A stretch of DNA of 64,000 bases from Pseudomonas rhizosphaerae. Its GTDB lineage: Bacteria; Pseudomonadota; Gammaproteobacteria; Pseudomonadales; Pseudomonadaceae. This document shows, piece after piece, positions 27,402-36,347 of this stretch. The first letter of the stretch is position 1; every line of letters begins with the position of its first letter. The stretch spans positions 3,357,001 through 3,421,000 of the forward strand of contig NZ_CP009533.1 of NCBI RefSeq assembly GCF_000761155.1, read 5' to 3'. Made by a program: the position numbers and the translations under genes. The notes beneath the pieces were generated by a model that had not been told where the DNA came from, searched no databases, and saw only the letters and a program-made list of their open reading frames with translations.

Positions 27402-27739
27402 CCTTCTTCCGAAATCTGCTAGCCAACACACTGCTCTGGCTGGAGCCATACCTCCCTCCTCGAAGACTGATCGTCGTCAAGGGAGATTCTCTTCCGGTCA
27501 AGATGCCAATTCGCTCGCTCGTACTTGCCAGGGACGGCAGAGAAGACTGGTGCATCGGTTTTCGATGCCCATGTGGCTGCGGCCGAACCATTGAACTGCT
27601 TGTGATTGAGGAGGCCCGTCCTCGCTGGAGTTACACGTTGAATCCAGCTGGCCTGCCGTCCCTTCATCCGTCCGTATGGTTGAACAATGGTTGCCGGTCT
27701 CATTTCTGGGTCAAAGACGGTCGCATCAAATGGGTGTGA
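27398..27739 (+). CDS. DUF6527 family protein
   Basis: 113 residues; the start overlaps the E1 stop (ATGA). It contains FRCPCGCGRTIEL, a CxCxC metal-site-like motif, and the distinctive end SLHPSVWLNNGCRSHFWVKD followed by GRIKW that marks DUF6527 proteins. These are regularly encoded beside ThiF/multi-ubiquitin genes. From memory, not checked, DUF6527 members of such operons have been proposed to act as proteases maturing the Ubl; the invariant Ser and His here would suit that. Third cistron of the operon. Confidence 0.8.
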   Translation: MTFFRNLLANTLLWLEPYLPPRRLIVVKGDSLPVKMPIRSLVLARDGREDWCIGFRCPCGCGRTIELLVIEEARPRWSYTLNPAGLPSLHPSVWLNNGCRSHFWVKDGRIKWV

Positions 27740-27782
27740 TCGCCCTCATGAGTAAAAACTAACGAATGAACGAGGTTAGACC

Positions 27783-28334
27783 ATGACCATACACATGGGC
27801 GGCTTGGAAAAACTGGGTAAAAGCATGCAAGCCCAAAACCTGGACATCTAAAAATTCAGGCTCAAAACCGGGGCAGTGAAGTTTGATTGCTTATTTTCCA
27901 TGCGAGGAGACTATGAGCTTTCACTAACGACACGTGGCGCAAATCCGAGTTTTTTCCTATTCCCCATCACGAAAACATTTCAGATGGCGACCTATCTCAA
28001 AGGAGAAAATTCGAACTTGGTAAATGTGCTGCGCACACATGGCCTCTCAATGAAGGGCTTCAGCAGCACACAGTTTTTCAAGGGCTTGGACAAAATCGTC
28101 CCAAGCGTCGCCCATACGAACAATGTACCGACGACATCCGAAATCCTTCAGTTGCGACATGACATGGAGGAGCGGGATCGGCCATTCTTTGACACGTGGG
28201 TACCTTGGACAACTGGAGGCCCATCCGCTAAGAACAAGAAAAAAACGTTACTGCTGCTGGGTCCTGTTGCCCTCATCTATAGCGAGAAAAACAGCGCATC
28301 GTCGAGATGGAGCTCCGTCGAGCTTGATCGGTAG
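27783..28334 (+). pseudogene. Last operon gene, interrupted by in-frame TAA (DUF6037-like?)
   Basis: ATG 27783 (GAGG upstream) starts MTIHMGGLEKLGKSMQAQNL; the frame meets TAA at 27849-27851 after 22 residues. It then continues in the same frame without another stop for 160 codons: KFRLKTGAVKFDCLFSMRGD, YELSLTTRGANPSFFLFPI and a C-terminal KTLLLLGPVALIYSEKNSAS SRWSS (split). One base change (CAA to TAA) would explain the break. A GTG at 27876 could restart translation. The pattern resembles small DUF6037-type proteins, but I am not sure of that. It may be the effector or target-related gene of the ubiquitin-like operon. Confidence 0.6.
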
Positions 28335-28813
28335 TGCCAATAGACAATGCTATAGACACGAAGGCTGCCGATAAAATCATTTTCAGCGGAGACGCTCTGT
28401 GAAAAGCCACACTGCGGGCCCTCATGAAGCACTGTCATAGTTACGGCGACGCCTCTGACGGTCATCATAAAGCCCTTTTCGCTTGGGGCTCTACACTTGG
28501 CATCCGCTAACTTAACCCTGATCAGTACCGTGATTCTGAGGTATCGAGAGTGGGAAGGGCAGCTTCGAGACACTTTGTGCCCCTCCCCAGCTATTGTTCG
28601 AAAGCGGTGATCTCACTGAAGCGTTCAAAATGTCTTCAGCAGCAGACGTCCTCTTGCATAGCAGCAATCGACAGGGCCCCAATATTCCAGATTCGATTCC
28701 ACAGAAGGCCATAGCTAGCTGATTTTTTTATAGATACCCTTTGAGGTACGTCGAAAAATCCACCAAATTCCAGTCCCGCCAAAATCGGGGCCTCACAGCA
28801 AACAACCGTTCGT
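28335..28813. other. Right end of module 2, no gene seen
   Basis: About 480 bases without a recognisable gene. From about 28685 the sequence parallels 18345-18470: ATTCGATTCCACAGAAGGCC, CTAGCTGATTTTTTTATAG, then CCGTTCGTCTGGTGCC, the common right-end block of the modules. Confidence 0.5.
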
Positions 28814-28829
28814 CTGGTGCCGCACCATA
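28814..28829 (+). repeat. Putative att site 3
   Basis: CTGGTGCCGCACCATA equals the tRNA-Thr end with one G missing. It is followed by a terminator (28841-28867: AAGGCTCACC-GCAA-GGTGGGCCTT) and a REP-like element (about 28905-28940), as in the other modules. Confidence 0.6.
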
Positions 28830-28840
28830 GTCTGACGAGA

Positions 28841-28867
28841 AAGGCTCACCGCAAGGTGGGCCTTTTA
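28841..28867 (+). terminator. Intrinsic terminator, third module
   Basis: Same hairpin as 18500-18527: AAGGCTCACC / GGTGGGCCTT with loop GCAA, followed by TTTATG, a weaker T-run. Confidence 0.6.
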
Positions 28868-29110
28868 TGTTTGTGGTTTTTGTGGGTATACCCGGCCCAC
28901 GCGCAACCCCAGTAGGAGCGACCCGTGGCCGCCAAACCTTCGGCCCACTCACCACCGCCCTAAGCCGTTACCCAACATCTCACCAACCCGGCACGCGAAC
29001 ACCGCACACCTACAACTGCGACTACAGTTCTATGAAATCAAGGAAGCCAAACCCACCATGGACACCTCCCTTTTTCCAAATCATCACTGATCATCGTCTC
29101 GGCGACAGGC

Positions 29111-29391
29111 ATGTCCAAGGACGCCCTGCACATCCATGGCTGCATGGCGATTTACCTAGCCTTGGTCGTTTTCATACGCCGCTACCTGTTCTACATCGGC
29201 TGGGCGGTTGTATTGAGGCTGGCTTGCCCCGGAAAGTGGCTCGATGGACGGATGACATCGCGACATTCGGATACTGGCGATGGGAGGCCAGCGTGCACGA
29301 CGTTTCGAACACATTATTTTGGCCAACGGTGTTTAAGCTGGGTTGGATGGTGAAAGCACGGTACACGAATGCCAAAAGTGAATATCGTTAG
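29111..29391 (+). pseudogene. Frameshifted small membrane protein gene
   Basis: Starts MSKDALHIHGCMAIYLALVV, with two hydrophobic helices (YLALVVFIRRYLFYIGWAVV) up to GKWLD near 29245. The continuing homologous-looking part is then in another frame: DIATFGYWRWEASVHDVSNT LFWPTVFKLGWMVKARYTNA KSEYR (split), ending TAG at 29391. The two halves join into a coherent small inner-membrane protein. It sits beyond att site 3 in the decayed third module. Family not recognised. Confidence 0.5.
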
Positions 29392-29530
29392 GTGTAGATC
29401 ATGTTCGGGTATCGTCCATACCCAGGCTTGGGGGCAATCTGTTTGCTTGGTCAACGCTTTGCTACGCTTTTTGCCTAGCAAAAGAATTGCTATGACCACC
29501 GCCTTAGTTAGCTACCTGTAAAAAGTGGCT

Positions 29531-29580
29531 CTGCAGCGATTCTCCTCGCGAGAGCCAGCCTGACAAACACCCAAGTCACC
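29531..29580 (+). repeat. Decayed third copy of module block
   Basis: GATTCTCCTCGCGAGAGCCA followed by GCCTGACAAACACCCAAGTCACC matches the segment CTCCTCGTGACAATCGGCGT / GACAAACACCGAAGTCACC present near 13915-13960 and 19853-19890. It marks the probable right limit of island-derived DNA, just before core genes resume. Confidence 0.5.
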
Positions 29581-29614
29581 TTAACAAGCGCCACTTACCC
29601 CAAAGCGAAAAGAA

Positions 29615-30058
29615 TCACTCCGCCGGCTGCATACCAAACCCAACACCAAACCGGTTCCAAGCATTGATAGTGGCGATGGCAAAGGTGAGGTCAGTCAATT
29701 CACGATCGTCAAACTGTCGGGCCACTACTCTGTAGATTGCCTCGGAAGCGCCATTGTCGGCCAGAAGGGTCAAGGTGTCGGTCCACAGCAAAGCAGCGCG
29801 TTCACGGTCTGTGAAAAATGGAGTTTCATGCCAAGCCGAGAGGGCAAACATACGCCGTGGGGTTTCCCCAAGCGCGATGGCATCGCTGGTGTGCTTATCG
29901 ATGCAATAGGCGCATGAGTTAAGTTGGGAAGCGCGTATCTTGACCAGCTCGTGCAGCGACTTTTCGAGAGACGATTCGCCCATCGCTTTTTCCAGACCCA
30001 GCAGGGCTTTGTAAGTGTGTGGGGCAACGTGTGCATAATTCACGCGTGGGGCGGTCAT
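29615..30058 (-). CDS. Carboxymuconolactone decarboxylase / AhpD family protein
   Basis: A 147-residue AhpD-like protein. The active-site motif HELVKIRASQLNSCAYCIDK followed by HTSDA supplies the Cys-x2-Cys and His of the alkylhydroperoxidase core. Start MTAPRVNYAHV at 30058 is chosen because AGAGGA precedes it; the frame is open to 30130 but that part overlaps the divergent promoter. Divergent from the LysR gene at 30175, so the regulator probably controls it. Likely a peroxidase-like or thiol-redox role; substrate unknown. Confidence 0.9.
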   Translation of the reverse strand: MTAPRVNYAHVAPHTYKALLGLEKAMGESSLEKSLHELVKIRASQLNSCAYCIDKHTSDAIALGETPRRMFALSAWHETPFFTDRERAALLWTDTLTLLADNGASEAIYRVVARQFDDRELTDLTFAIATINAWNRFGVGFGMQPAE

Positions 30059-30174
30059 GGTGATGTCCTCTAAAGTAGCCCGGTGGATGTCCGGGAACGC
30101 GCTCACTTTATTGGTCGGGATGTAACTCATAAATCGGCTAAAATCGTAAGCATTAGACGACTATCCGGACAATC

Positions 30175-31089
30175 ATGGCTTTTGACCGACTTGAGGCGAT
30201 GCGAGCGTTTTGCCGCATTGTTGAATTGGGCAGCTTTACCCGCGCCGCAGAGGCGCTCGCCATAGCAAAGACTACGCTGTCAGGCCAGATTAGGGCTTTG
30301 GAGGATCAGCTAGGGCTAAAGCTGCTGCACCGCACTACTCGTCGTGTGACTGCTACCACGGACGGTGCTGCCTATTACGAGCGGGCACGCAGGGTGCTGG
30401 AAGACATCGACGAGTTGGAAGCCAGCGTCTTGCAAACGCGCTTCGTCGCGCGCGGCAAGATCAAGGTAGATATGCCTTCGCCCGTAGGCCGTTTCTTGCT
30501 GATCCCTGCGCTGCCAAGCTTTGTGAGCGACTACCCGGACATCCAATTGGATCTGGGCTGCAGCGAGCGAGTGGCGGACTTGGTTCAGGAAGGCATCGAC
30601 TGCGCTATCCGCGGCGGCCTGGTGACCGATCCGGACCTAGTGTGCCGACCCATCGGGCAGATGCGGTTTGCACTGTGCGCATCGCCCATATACCTGAATG
30701 AACATCCGCCGGTAAACAGTCCGCAAGACCTCACGCAGTTGCGCTATCTGGCTTTTGTGTTTCCCGCCAGCGGCAGGCAGAACTTGGTGCGGCTGGAATG
30801 TAGTGGTCAAAGCGTGCTGATCGAGCAGACTCCAGCTATGCGATTCAACAGCGGTGGTGCCTACATGGCGGCGGCGCAAGCGGGATTGGGCTTTGTGGCC
30901 TTGCCGCTGTGCGAGGCACAGGCGTTGCTGGCAGATGGCAAGCTGGTGCAGCTACTGCCGGAGTGGCACTTGCCGAGCATGCCAATGAGCTTGGTATACC
31001 CCTATTCAAGGCGCCTGTCCGCCCGCGTACGAGCGTTTGCAGAATGGGCAACGGCAACGATGGGGCAGGATCCGCTCTGGCGTTTGTAG
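30175..31089 (+). CDS. LysR-family transcriptional regulator
   Basis: 304 residues. N-terminal winged HTH (MRAFCRIVELGSFTRAAEAL, IAKTTLSGQIRALEDQLG), then the LysR effector domain from about residue 90 (GKIKVDMPSPVGRFLLIPAL). Divergently arranged with the AhpD-family gene 116 bases away, the usual set-up of a LysR regulator and its target. The subgroup with VDMPSPVGR is common near oxidoreductase genes in Pseudomonas. Effector unknown. Confidence 0.93.
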   Translation: MAFDRLEAMRAFCRIVELGSFTRAAEALAIAKTTLSGQIRALEDQLGLKLLHRTTRRVTATTDGAAYYERARRVLEDIDELEASVLQTRFVARGKIKVDMPSPVGRFLLIPALPSFVSDYPDIQLDLGCSERVADLVQEGIDCAIRGGLVTDPDLVCRPIGQMRFALCASPIYLNEHPPVNSPQDLTQLRYLAFVFPASGRQNLVRLECSGQSVLIEQTPAMRFNSGGAYMAAAQAGLGFVALPLCEAQALLADGKLVQLLPEWHLPSMPMSLVYPYSRRLSARVRAFAEWATATMGQDPLWRL

Positions 31090-31147
31090 GGCTCGGAACC
31101 TGCTGGAACAGCGAGTGGCCACAAGCGTAGTTACAGCCACATCCTGA

Positions 31148-32069
31148 TTACCGTAGGTCATCCCACCCCAACCTCCCCAACCACTCCTCATACCTCCCCG
31201 GCCATTCCCTCGTCGGCGCATCCCCCTCCCCAACCCAAACCCATGCCCCCCGTCGCATACCGATGCATCTCCACAGCCACCCCACGCTGCTCACACGCCG
31301 CGGCCATGATCAGCGTATTGTGGGGATCCACCACCGAGTCATCCTCCGCCTGCACCAAGAACTCGGGCGGTGTGCTCTCTGTCACGCGGTTCTGCACAGA
31401 CCACTTAGCCTCTTCTTGTGCCGACGCATCTGCCCCCACCAGTACCTTGTGGGTCGAGGTATAGGTGTAAGGCCGCTCCAACGTGATAGGCGGATAGATC
31501 AACGCTGCTCCTTCGGCGACGGCAGCTATCGAATCAATGCTGTCCTGCGCTGCATAGGTCTGAGAATCGCCAAGCGTTGCGGTCATGCCCATCAGATGGC
31601 CACCGGCTGAAAAGCCCAGTAGCGAGACGTGGCTTTCCCGGCTGCGGACAATGCGCAGCGCGCGCTGTGCATCTTGCATTGCGACGACGTTGCCGGCGTT
31701 CCAGCCTTCACTCGGCAAGCGGTAGGCCAGCACGTACGCGGTGTACCCGCGCTGCGTCAGCCAATCCGCCATGGGCCATCCCTCGCCTCCCAGTTCGATC
31801 CGTTTGTACCCGCCACCGGCGGCGACCATCACCGCTTTTCCGTTGGGTTTATCGGGTTTGAAGATTTGAAGATAGGGGCGAACGACGTTGCTTAGAGAGC
31901 CATGGGATGTGAGCGTGTTGTCTCCCGACGGGCCGCCTCCGCCTGGCGGCACGCCATTCCACAGCTCGACGGTTTCGCTGGGGGCCGTTGGGTCTTTGGC
32001 TTGAAGGGCCGCCAGTTTCAACATCAGCACTGCTGTGCCGGCGCCCAGGATGAAATTGCGGCGTTTCAT
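31148..32069 (-). pseudogene. Alpha/beta hydrolase (BD-FAE/esterase type), C-terminal frameshift
   Basis: Starts MKRRNFILGAGTAVLMLKLA, a twin-Arg-like or plain signal sequence. It has the oxyanion region MVAAGGGYKRIELGGEGW and the nucleophile elbow LLGFSAGGHLMG (about residue 155), with a later acidic residue in QAEDDSVVDPHNT. The frame ends at 31188 as HRYATGGMGLGWGGG with no catalytic His. In another frame the expected family ending is intact (GEGDAPTREWPGRYEEWLGR, LGWDDLR) to TAA 31148-31150. An indel in the G-rich run near 31225-31250 has therefore removed the GGH region. Likely inactive, unless the indel is a sequencing error. Confidence 0.75.
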
Positions 32070-32261
32070 GGAAGCTCACTCGATCGGTGGACGAGAATTT
32101 ACGCGCCCTAGTATCTTGTTGAGTGCTTGAGGAAAGCTACCTCACTTTCGACCGACGCCACTGAGCTCCACGTATATTTCAAGCATTCGTGATGGAGGAC
32201 TCATCCTCACATCACCTCAACATGCACCCTGCCGGGGTGATAACCAAGCAGTCCCAACAGC

Positions 32262-34691
32262 TCAATACTTCCACGTCACCGACGCCGTCAAATTGCGCGG
32301 CGCCCCGTAGTTGGTGGAGCCGGACGATTGATACAGCGAGAGCAAGTACTTGCGATCGGTGAGGTTGTTCAGGTTCAGCGACGTGCTCCAGTGATCGTCG
32401 ATGTCGTAACTGGCCATTAGGTCGACCAACGCGTAGGCGTCTTGGCGCACATTGCGGTTGGTGTCCACTTCGGTTGCGCTTTGCCATTGGAAACGGGTGC
32501 CCACTCTGACGCTGGGCATCTCGGGCAGGCGGTAGGTCAGACTGCCGCGCAGGCTATGGGTGGGAATGTACTTGCGGGTTTCATCGCCATTGGCGTCTTC
32601 GATCTGCACGAAGGTATAGCCACCTGCTATGTCCAAGCCCGGTAACGCTTCTCCCAATGCACCCAGTTCGAAGCCACGGCTTTTGAGGTTAGTGCCGCGA
32701 TACAGGTACTGGCCACCGACGATTTCTCCGGTGAGTTCGGCGACGTTCTGCTGATCGGTCTTGAACGCCGCAGCGGTCAGGGTGAGTCGCTCGTCGAACA
32801 CGAGTCCCTTGATACCCACTTCCAGGCTCTTGCCTTCAAGTGGAAGGAGCAAGCCACTGCCGGTACTGCGCAGGTATTGCGGTTTGAAGATTTTCGTCCA
32901 ACTGGTGTACAGGCTCCACTGCGGCGTGAGGTCGTAGACCAGGCCGGTGTAAGGGGTGACTTTGCCGTGGACCCGTGTGTCGTGAGGCGATCCATACCCG
33001 GCGCCATCGCCGTCGGCACTGAGCATGCGTGCCCCGGCAATCCAGTGCAGGTCGTCGACAACGCTGAAGCGCGCGCCGGCGAACAGGCTTTTTTGGCGGT
33101 CGGTGAACAGCTGGGTGTTGAGGTCGTCGGTGTAGTTCAGCGGCGGTTGCACGACATTGCCGGACAGCGCGTCGGCCAGGCTCACTATTTGGTTGCCGGA
33201 TGAGTCCCTGTAATGGCCGACCTCGTCGTGGTGGGTTCGCCCGTAGTTGGCACCTAGGGTCAATTCATGTTGCCTGCCGAACAGCGCGAAGGGGCCGGAC
33301 AGTTTCGCTTCGGCCGTGATCTGCTCTTCCTTGCTGGTGGTGCGGTTGATATAGGCATAGGCCTCGTCGGCGGTGGCGGGGATGGCGTAGAGCATCTTGG
33401 TGTCGGAATCTTGCTTCATTCCGGCCACGGTAAGGGTGCTGTTCCAGCCGTTGTCGAACGCGTGGGTCAGCTCGGCGAAGGCGCGCTGAGTCTTCACGTC
33501 CCAGTAGGTCCAGGGCTGGCCGACACTGGAGCTGCGGCTGCTGTAGTGAATGCGGTTACCTTGGTAATCGGCGATGGGCAAGGCGCCCCAGGTGCTGCCG
33601 TTGGAGTAGCTGTTCTGCTGGGTGAAGCCCACGGTGAGGGTGTCGGCCTCGGACAGGTCGAAGGCCAACAGGCCCGCTGCCACGTTGACCTCATGGCCGT
33701 ACTGGTCCAGGTAGGAATTGCCCTTGTCGTGGGAGGTGATGAAACGTCCGCGAACATTGCCGCTTTGACTGAGCGGACCCGACACGTCGAAGCCCAAGCG
33801 GCGGTTGTCCCATGAACCTACGCTGCTGTCGATCCGCGCCTGGAACGTATCCGTAGGCCGCTTGCGCACCAGGTTGACCGTGGCGGACGGATCGCCGGTG
33901 CCGCTCATCAGCCCATTGGCGCCGTGCAGGACGTCGACCTGTTCGAATTCGGTCATGTCCTGATCGCCGACCAGTACACCCCCGGAGAACGGCAGGCTCA
34001 TGCCGTCGAACTCGAAGTTTTCGATCTTGAAACCGCGTGAAGTGAAGGCCGTGCGATCGGTTTCGAACTGTTCGACGGTCACCGACGGTGCGTTACGCAG
34101 CGCATCTTTCACGCTGTTGAGCTGGAAATCGTCCATCTGCTGGCGCGTGACGACGGTGATCGCCTGCGGGGTTTCCTTGTCGCTCAGGCCCAGGCGAGTG
34201 GTGCTGGACACAGGGTTTGCCCGGTAGCTCTGGCTTGGGCTGACGCCTGCGTTGTCTTGATACTGGATCTGCGTGGGCGCCAGCAGGATTTCGCTGTTGG
34301 CCTGCGTGGCTTGAACCGGCACTAGGTAGACGGTCGTGGCATCCGTTCGAGCGAAGGTGTAGCCGCTGCCTTGCAACAACCTCGCGAGGGCTTCTTCCGT
34401 GGAGTAGCGACCTTCCACTGCGGTGCTGCGCAAGGCGCTGTCCAGGTTGCCGTCCAGCAACACGTTCTGGCCCGATTGCTGGCTGAACATCAACAAGGCC
34501 TGACGCAATGGTTGGGCAGAAATATTGAGTGATAGCCGCTCTACGGACGTCGCCGCCGCATGGACCGGCGCCCCATGAGCCTGAAGCGCGCCGACGAACA
34601 GCGTGCACGCCAATGCGGTGCCCAGCGCGTTGCGCTGCCAGCGGCTGTCGATTCTGGATTCATGGTTGAGTTGCGTTGCCATTGCGGTCAT
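32262..34691 (-). CDS. TonB-dependent siderophore receptor with STN signalling domain (FpvA-like)
   Basis: 809-residue outer-membrane receptor. The signal region ends near GAPVHAAATS; the STN domain spans about residues 50-110 (LSLNISAQPLRQALLMFSQQ, GYTFARTDATTVYLV). The plug begins at about 155 (SDKETPQAITVVTRQQMDDF) with FTSRGFKIENFEFDG and VLHGANGLMSGTGDPSATVN. The barrel ends PRNLTASVTWKY. The ending SSGSTNYGAPRNL recalls FpvA-type receptors for pyoverdine-like siderophores. The STN domain and the downstream-encoded FecR/FecI pair make cell-surface signalling likely. Gene order on this strand is sigma factor, FecR, receptor. Confidence 0.93.
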   Translation of the reverse strand: MTAMATQLNHESRIDSRWQRNALGTALACTLFVGALQAHGAPVHAAATSVERLSLNISAQPLRQALLMFSQQSGQNVLLDGNLDSALRSTAVEGRYSTEEALARLLQGSGYTFARTDATTVYLVPVQATQANSEILLAPTQIQYQDNAGVSPSQSYRANPVSSTTRLGLSDKETPQAITVVTRQQMDDFQLNSVKDALRNAPSVTVEQFETDRTAFTSRGFKIENFEFDGMSLPFSGGVLVGDQDMTEFEQVDVLHGANGLMSGTGDPSATVNLVRKRPTDTFQARIDSSVGSWDNRRLGFDVSGPLSQSGNVRGRFITSHDKGNSYLDQYGHEVNVAAGLLAFDLSEADTLTVGFTQQNSYSNGSTWGALPIADYQGNRIHYSSRSSSVGQPWTYWDVKTQRAFAELTHAFDNGWNSTLTVAGMKQDSDTKMLYAIPATADEAYAYINRTTSKEEQITAEAKLSGPFALFGRQHELTLGANYGRTHHDEVGHYRDSSGNQIVSLADALSGNVVQPPLNYTDDLNTQLFTDRQKSLFAGARFSVVDDLHWIAGARMLSADGDGAGYGSPHDTRVHGKVTPYTGLVYDLTPQWSLYTSWTKIFKPQYLRSTGSGLLLPLEGKSLEVGIKGLVFDERLTLTAAAFKTDQQNVAELTGEIVGGQYLYRGTNLKSRGFELGALGEALPGLDIAGGYTFVQIEDANGDETRKYIPTHSLRGSLTYRLPEMPSVRVGTRFQWQSATEVDTNRNVRQDAYALVDLMASYDIDDHWSTSLNLNNLTDRKYLLSLYQSSGSTNYGAPRNLTASVTWKY

Positions 34692-34790
34692 TCCCTAGGA
34701 AGTGCTCGAAGATGCGAATACCAATCAGTCAGGCTAAGACGCATGAGCGAGCGCAATTCCCTAAGGCTGCGTGAATTATTTGCTGCGGGA

Positions 34791-35744
34791 TCAGGCGGGA
34801 TAGATCAGGGTGACGAGGTCGGTGTAGCGATCCACTCGAACGGCCAGGGCTTTGGTGATGGCGTCGAGCATCTGCTCGGGCTTGTTCAAGTTGAGTATCA
34901 AACTGACCCGGCGCATGGCCAGTTGCTTGTCCATGATGAAGATTCGGCCTTCGCGCCAGCGTTGCAACTCATCGATGACGGTGAGCAAAGGCTTGTCGAA
35001 GAACACCAGCCGTCCGCTGCGCCAGGCGAGGACCTGCTCCAGCTCGGCATGCTGGATGGCGCCGGTACGATCGCTGCTGAAGCGCACCGACAGGCCCTCT
35101 CCCAAATCGACCTGCTGGTTGGCCGTCACCACACGGACCGTCTTGCGGTTCACCGCCAGCAGCGCCGATGCGTCATCGCAGGACAGACAGAATCCAGCGT
35201 CGGCGGCCACCACCTGCCCCGATCGGCTGTTGACCGTGAACTCGCCAGCCGCCGAGGGCAGCACATTGAAGTAGGCCTCGCCATGAAGCAGTTCCACGGC
35301 GCGCCGGGTCGGTGAAAAATCCACATTCAATGCGGTGTTGCCAGCGAGGTCGACAGTGGACCCATCGGGCAGACTGACCGTACGCCGTTCGCCCACGGCG
35401 CTGCGGATATCGGCGAACGGCAGGCCCATATCCTTGAGCCATAGCGCCGATGCACAGGCGGTGACGGCTACGGCGCTGGCGGCGATGCCCAGGCCAACGA
35501 AGCGTCGGCGGGAAAGTTGTGGGGCAGCCGGTGCCCTGGCGAGTGAGTGCAACTGCGCGGAAACGGCCCACAGGTGCTCGAGCTGGGCGTAAGCCTCGGT
35601 ATGTCGGGGGTCGGCATCGAGCCAGGCGGCCAACTCCGCCTGCTCGGCGGCAGTGGGCGCGCCGCCCTGAACCAACGCGAACCAGGCGCTCGCCTGATGG
35701 CTGATGTCGTCAACGCGCGAGACTGGTGGAGGTTCGGCGCTCAT
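34791..35744 (-). CDS. FecR-type anti-sigma regulator
   Basis: 317 residues from the ATG at 35744, which overlaps the sigma-factor stop (ATGA). Cytosolic N-terminal DUF4880 part (DISHQASAWFALVQGGAPTA, ADPRHTEAYAQLEHLW), one transmembrane segment near residues 85-105 (RRRFVGLGIAASAVAVTACA), and a periplasmic FecR domain (VGERRTVSLPDGSTVDLAGN). A C-terminal STN-like segment contacts the receptor. It transmits receptor occupancy to the adjacent sigma factor. The frame extends upstream to 35882, but that lies inside the sigma gene. Confidence 0.93.
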   Translation of the reverse strand: MSAEPPPVSRVDDISHQASAWFALVQGGAPTAAEQAELAAWLDADPRHTEAYAQLEHLWAVSAQLHSLARAPAAPQLSRRRFVGLGIAASAVAVTACASALWLKDMGLPFADIRSAVGERRTVSLPDGSTVDLAGNTALNVDFSPTRRAVELLHGEAYFNVLPSAAGEFTVNSRSGQVVAADAGFCLSCDDASALLAVNRKTVRVVTANQQVDLGEGLSVRFSSDRTGAIQHAELEQVLAWRSGRLVFFDKPLLTVIDELQRWREGRIFIMDKQLAMRRVSLILNLNKPEQMLDAITKALAVRVDRYTDLVTLIYPA

Positions 35745-36238
35745 TCGGACATACCGATCTTGATCAGGTCCAAGGCACGAACCATGCGGCTGTAAGCGGT
35801 CTTCGACGGGATCCCCAGGCGCTGGCCTATTTCCACGTAGGTCAGGCCTTCCACCCGCACCATCAGAAACACTTCGCGACACGGCGCGGGCATATTCTGA
35901 ATCACGTCGTTCAACGTATTCAGCTGTTGATGGGCAATCGCCGCTTGTTCAAGGGTGGGCGTAGACGGCTCGAAACTGGAGGTTGTCTTGGCATCGAGGG
36001 TTTCGCCTTTACGGTGTTCCTGGCGCCGGGTGTGGTCGATGAACAGATTGCGGGCGCTGGAGAACAGATAGGCGCGGAAATTGGCAATCGGGGTGCGGCC
36101 CATCTGTTCGGACAGGCGAATGAAGGTGTCCTGAGTCAGGTCGGCGGCGGTCTCTTTGCAACGCAGGCGACGATCCAGGTAATCCTGGATTTCGCTGCGG
36201 TGGGCGAGGTAAAGCGCCTTGAGATCTGAGCCGGACAT
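35741..36238 (-). CDS. FecI-like ECF sigma factor
   Basis: 165 residues, typical for iron-starvation ECF sigma factors. Region 2 reads DYLDRRLRCKETAADLTQDT FIRLSEQ (split), and region 4 has EGLTYVEIGQRLGIPSKTAY SRM (split), the DNA-binding helix-turn-helix. Operon with FecR (stop/start overlap), then the receptor. A Fur-type site stands just upstream. It should activate the receptor gene when its siderophore is bound. Confidence 0.95.
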   Translation of the reverse strand: MSGSDLKALYLAHRSEIQDYLDRRLRCKETAADLTQDTFIRLSEQMGRTPIANFRAYLFSSARNLFIDHTRRQEHRKGETLDAKTTSSFEPSTPTLEQAAIAHQQLNTLNDVIQNMPAPCREVFLMVRVEGLTYVEIGQRLGIPSKTAYSRMVRALDLIKIGMSE

Positions 36239-36275
36239 GAACGCAACCTTGAAAGGCGGAGTGGCAAGGGCAGGA

Positions 36276-36300
36276 AAATATCACAAAGAGAATCATTTGC
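36276..36300 (-). promoter_or_regulatory. Probable Fur box before the sigma gene
   Basis: On the minus strand CAAATGATTCTCTTTGTGAT resembles the AATGAT-T--TCATT arrangement of Fur sites and lies about 40 bases upstream of the FecI-like start. Iron repression is also expected from the gene type. Confidence 0.5.
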
Positions 36301-36347
36301 GCTTGCGCGCTCCTGCCCGCACTCACACAACCCTGTATATCCCTGCC

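Noticed and set aside
28867..29391. Intact 174-residue gene
   Set aside because: Its first two thirds read through repeat and terminator DNA; only the end is homologous to the frameshifted membrane protein in another frame.
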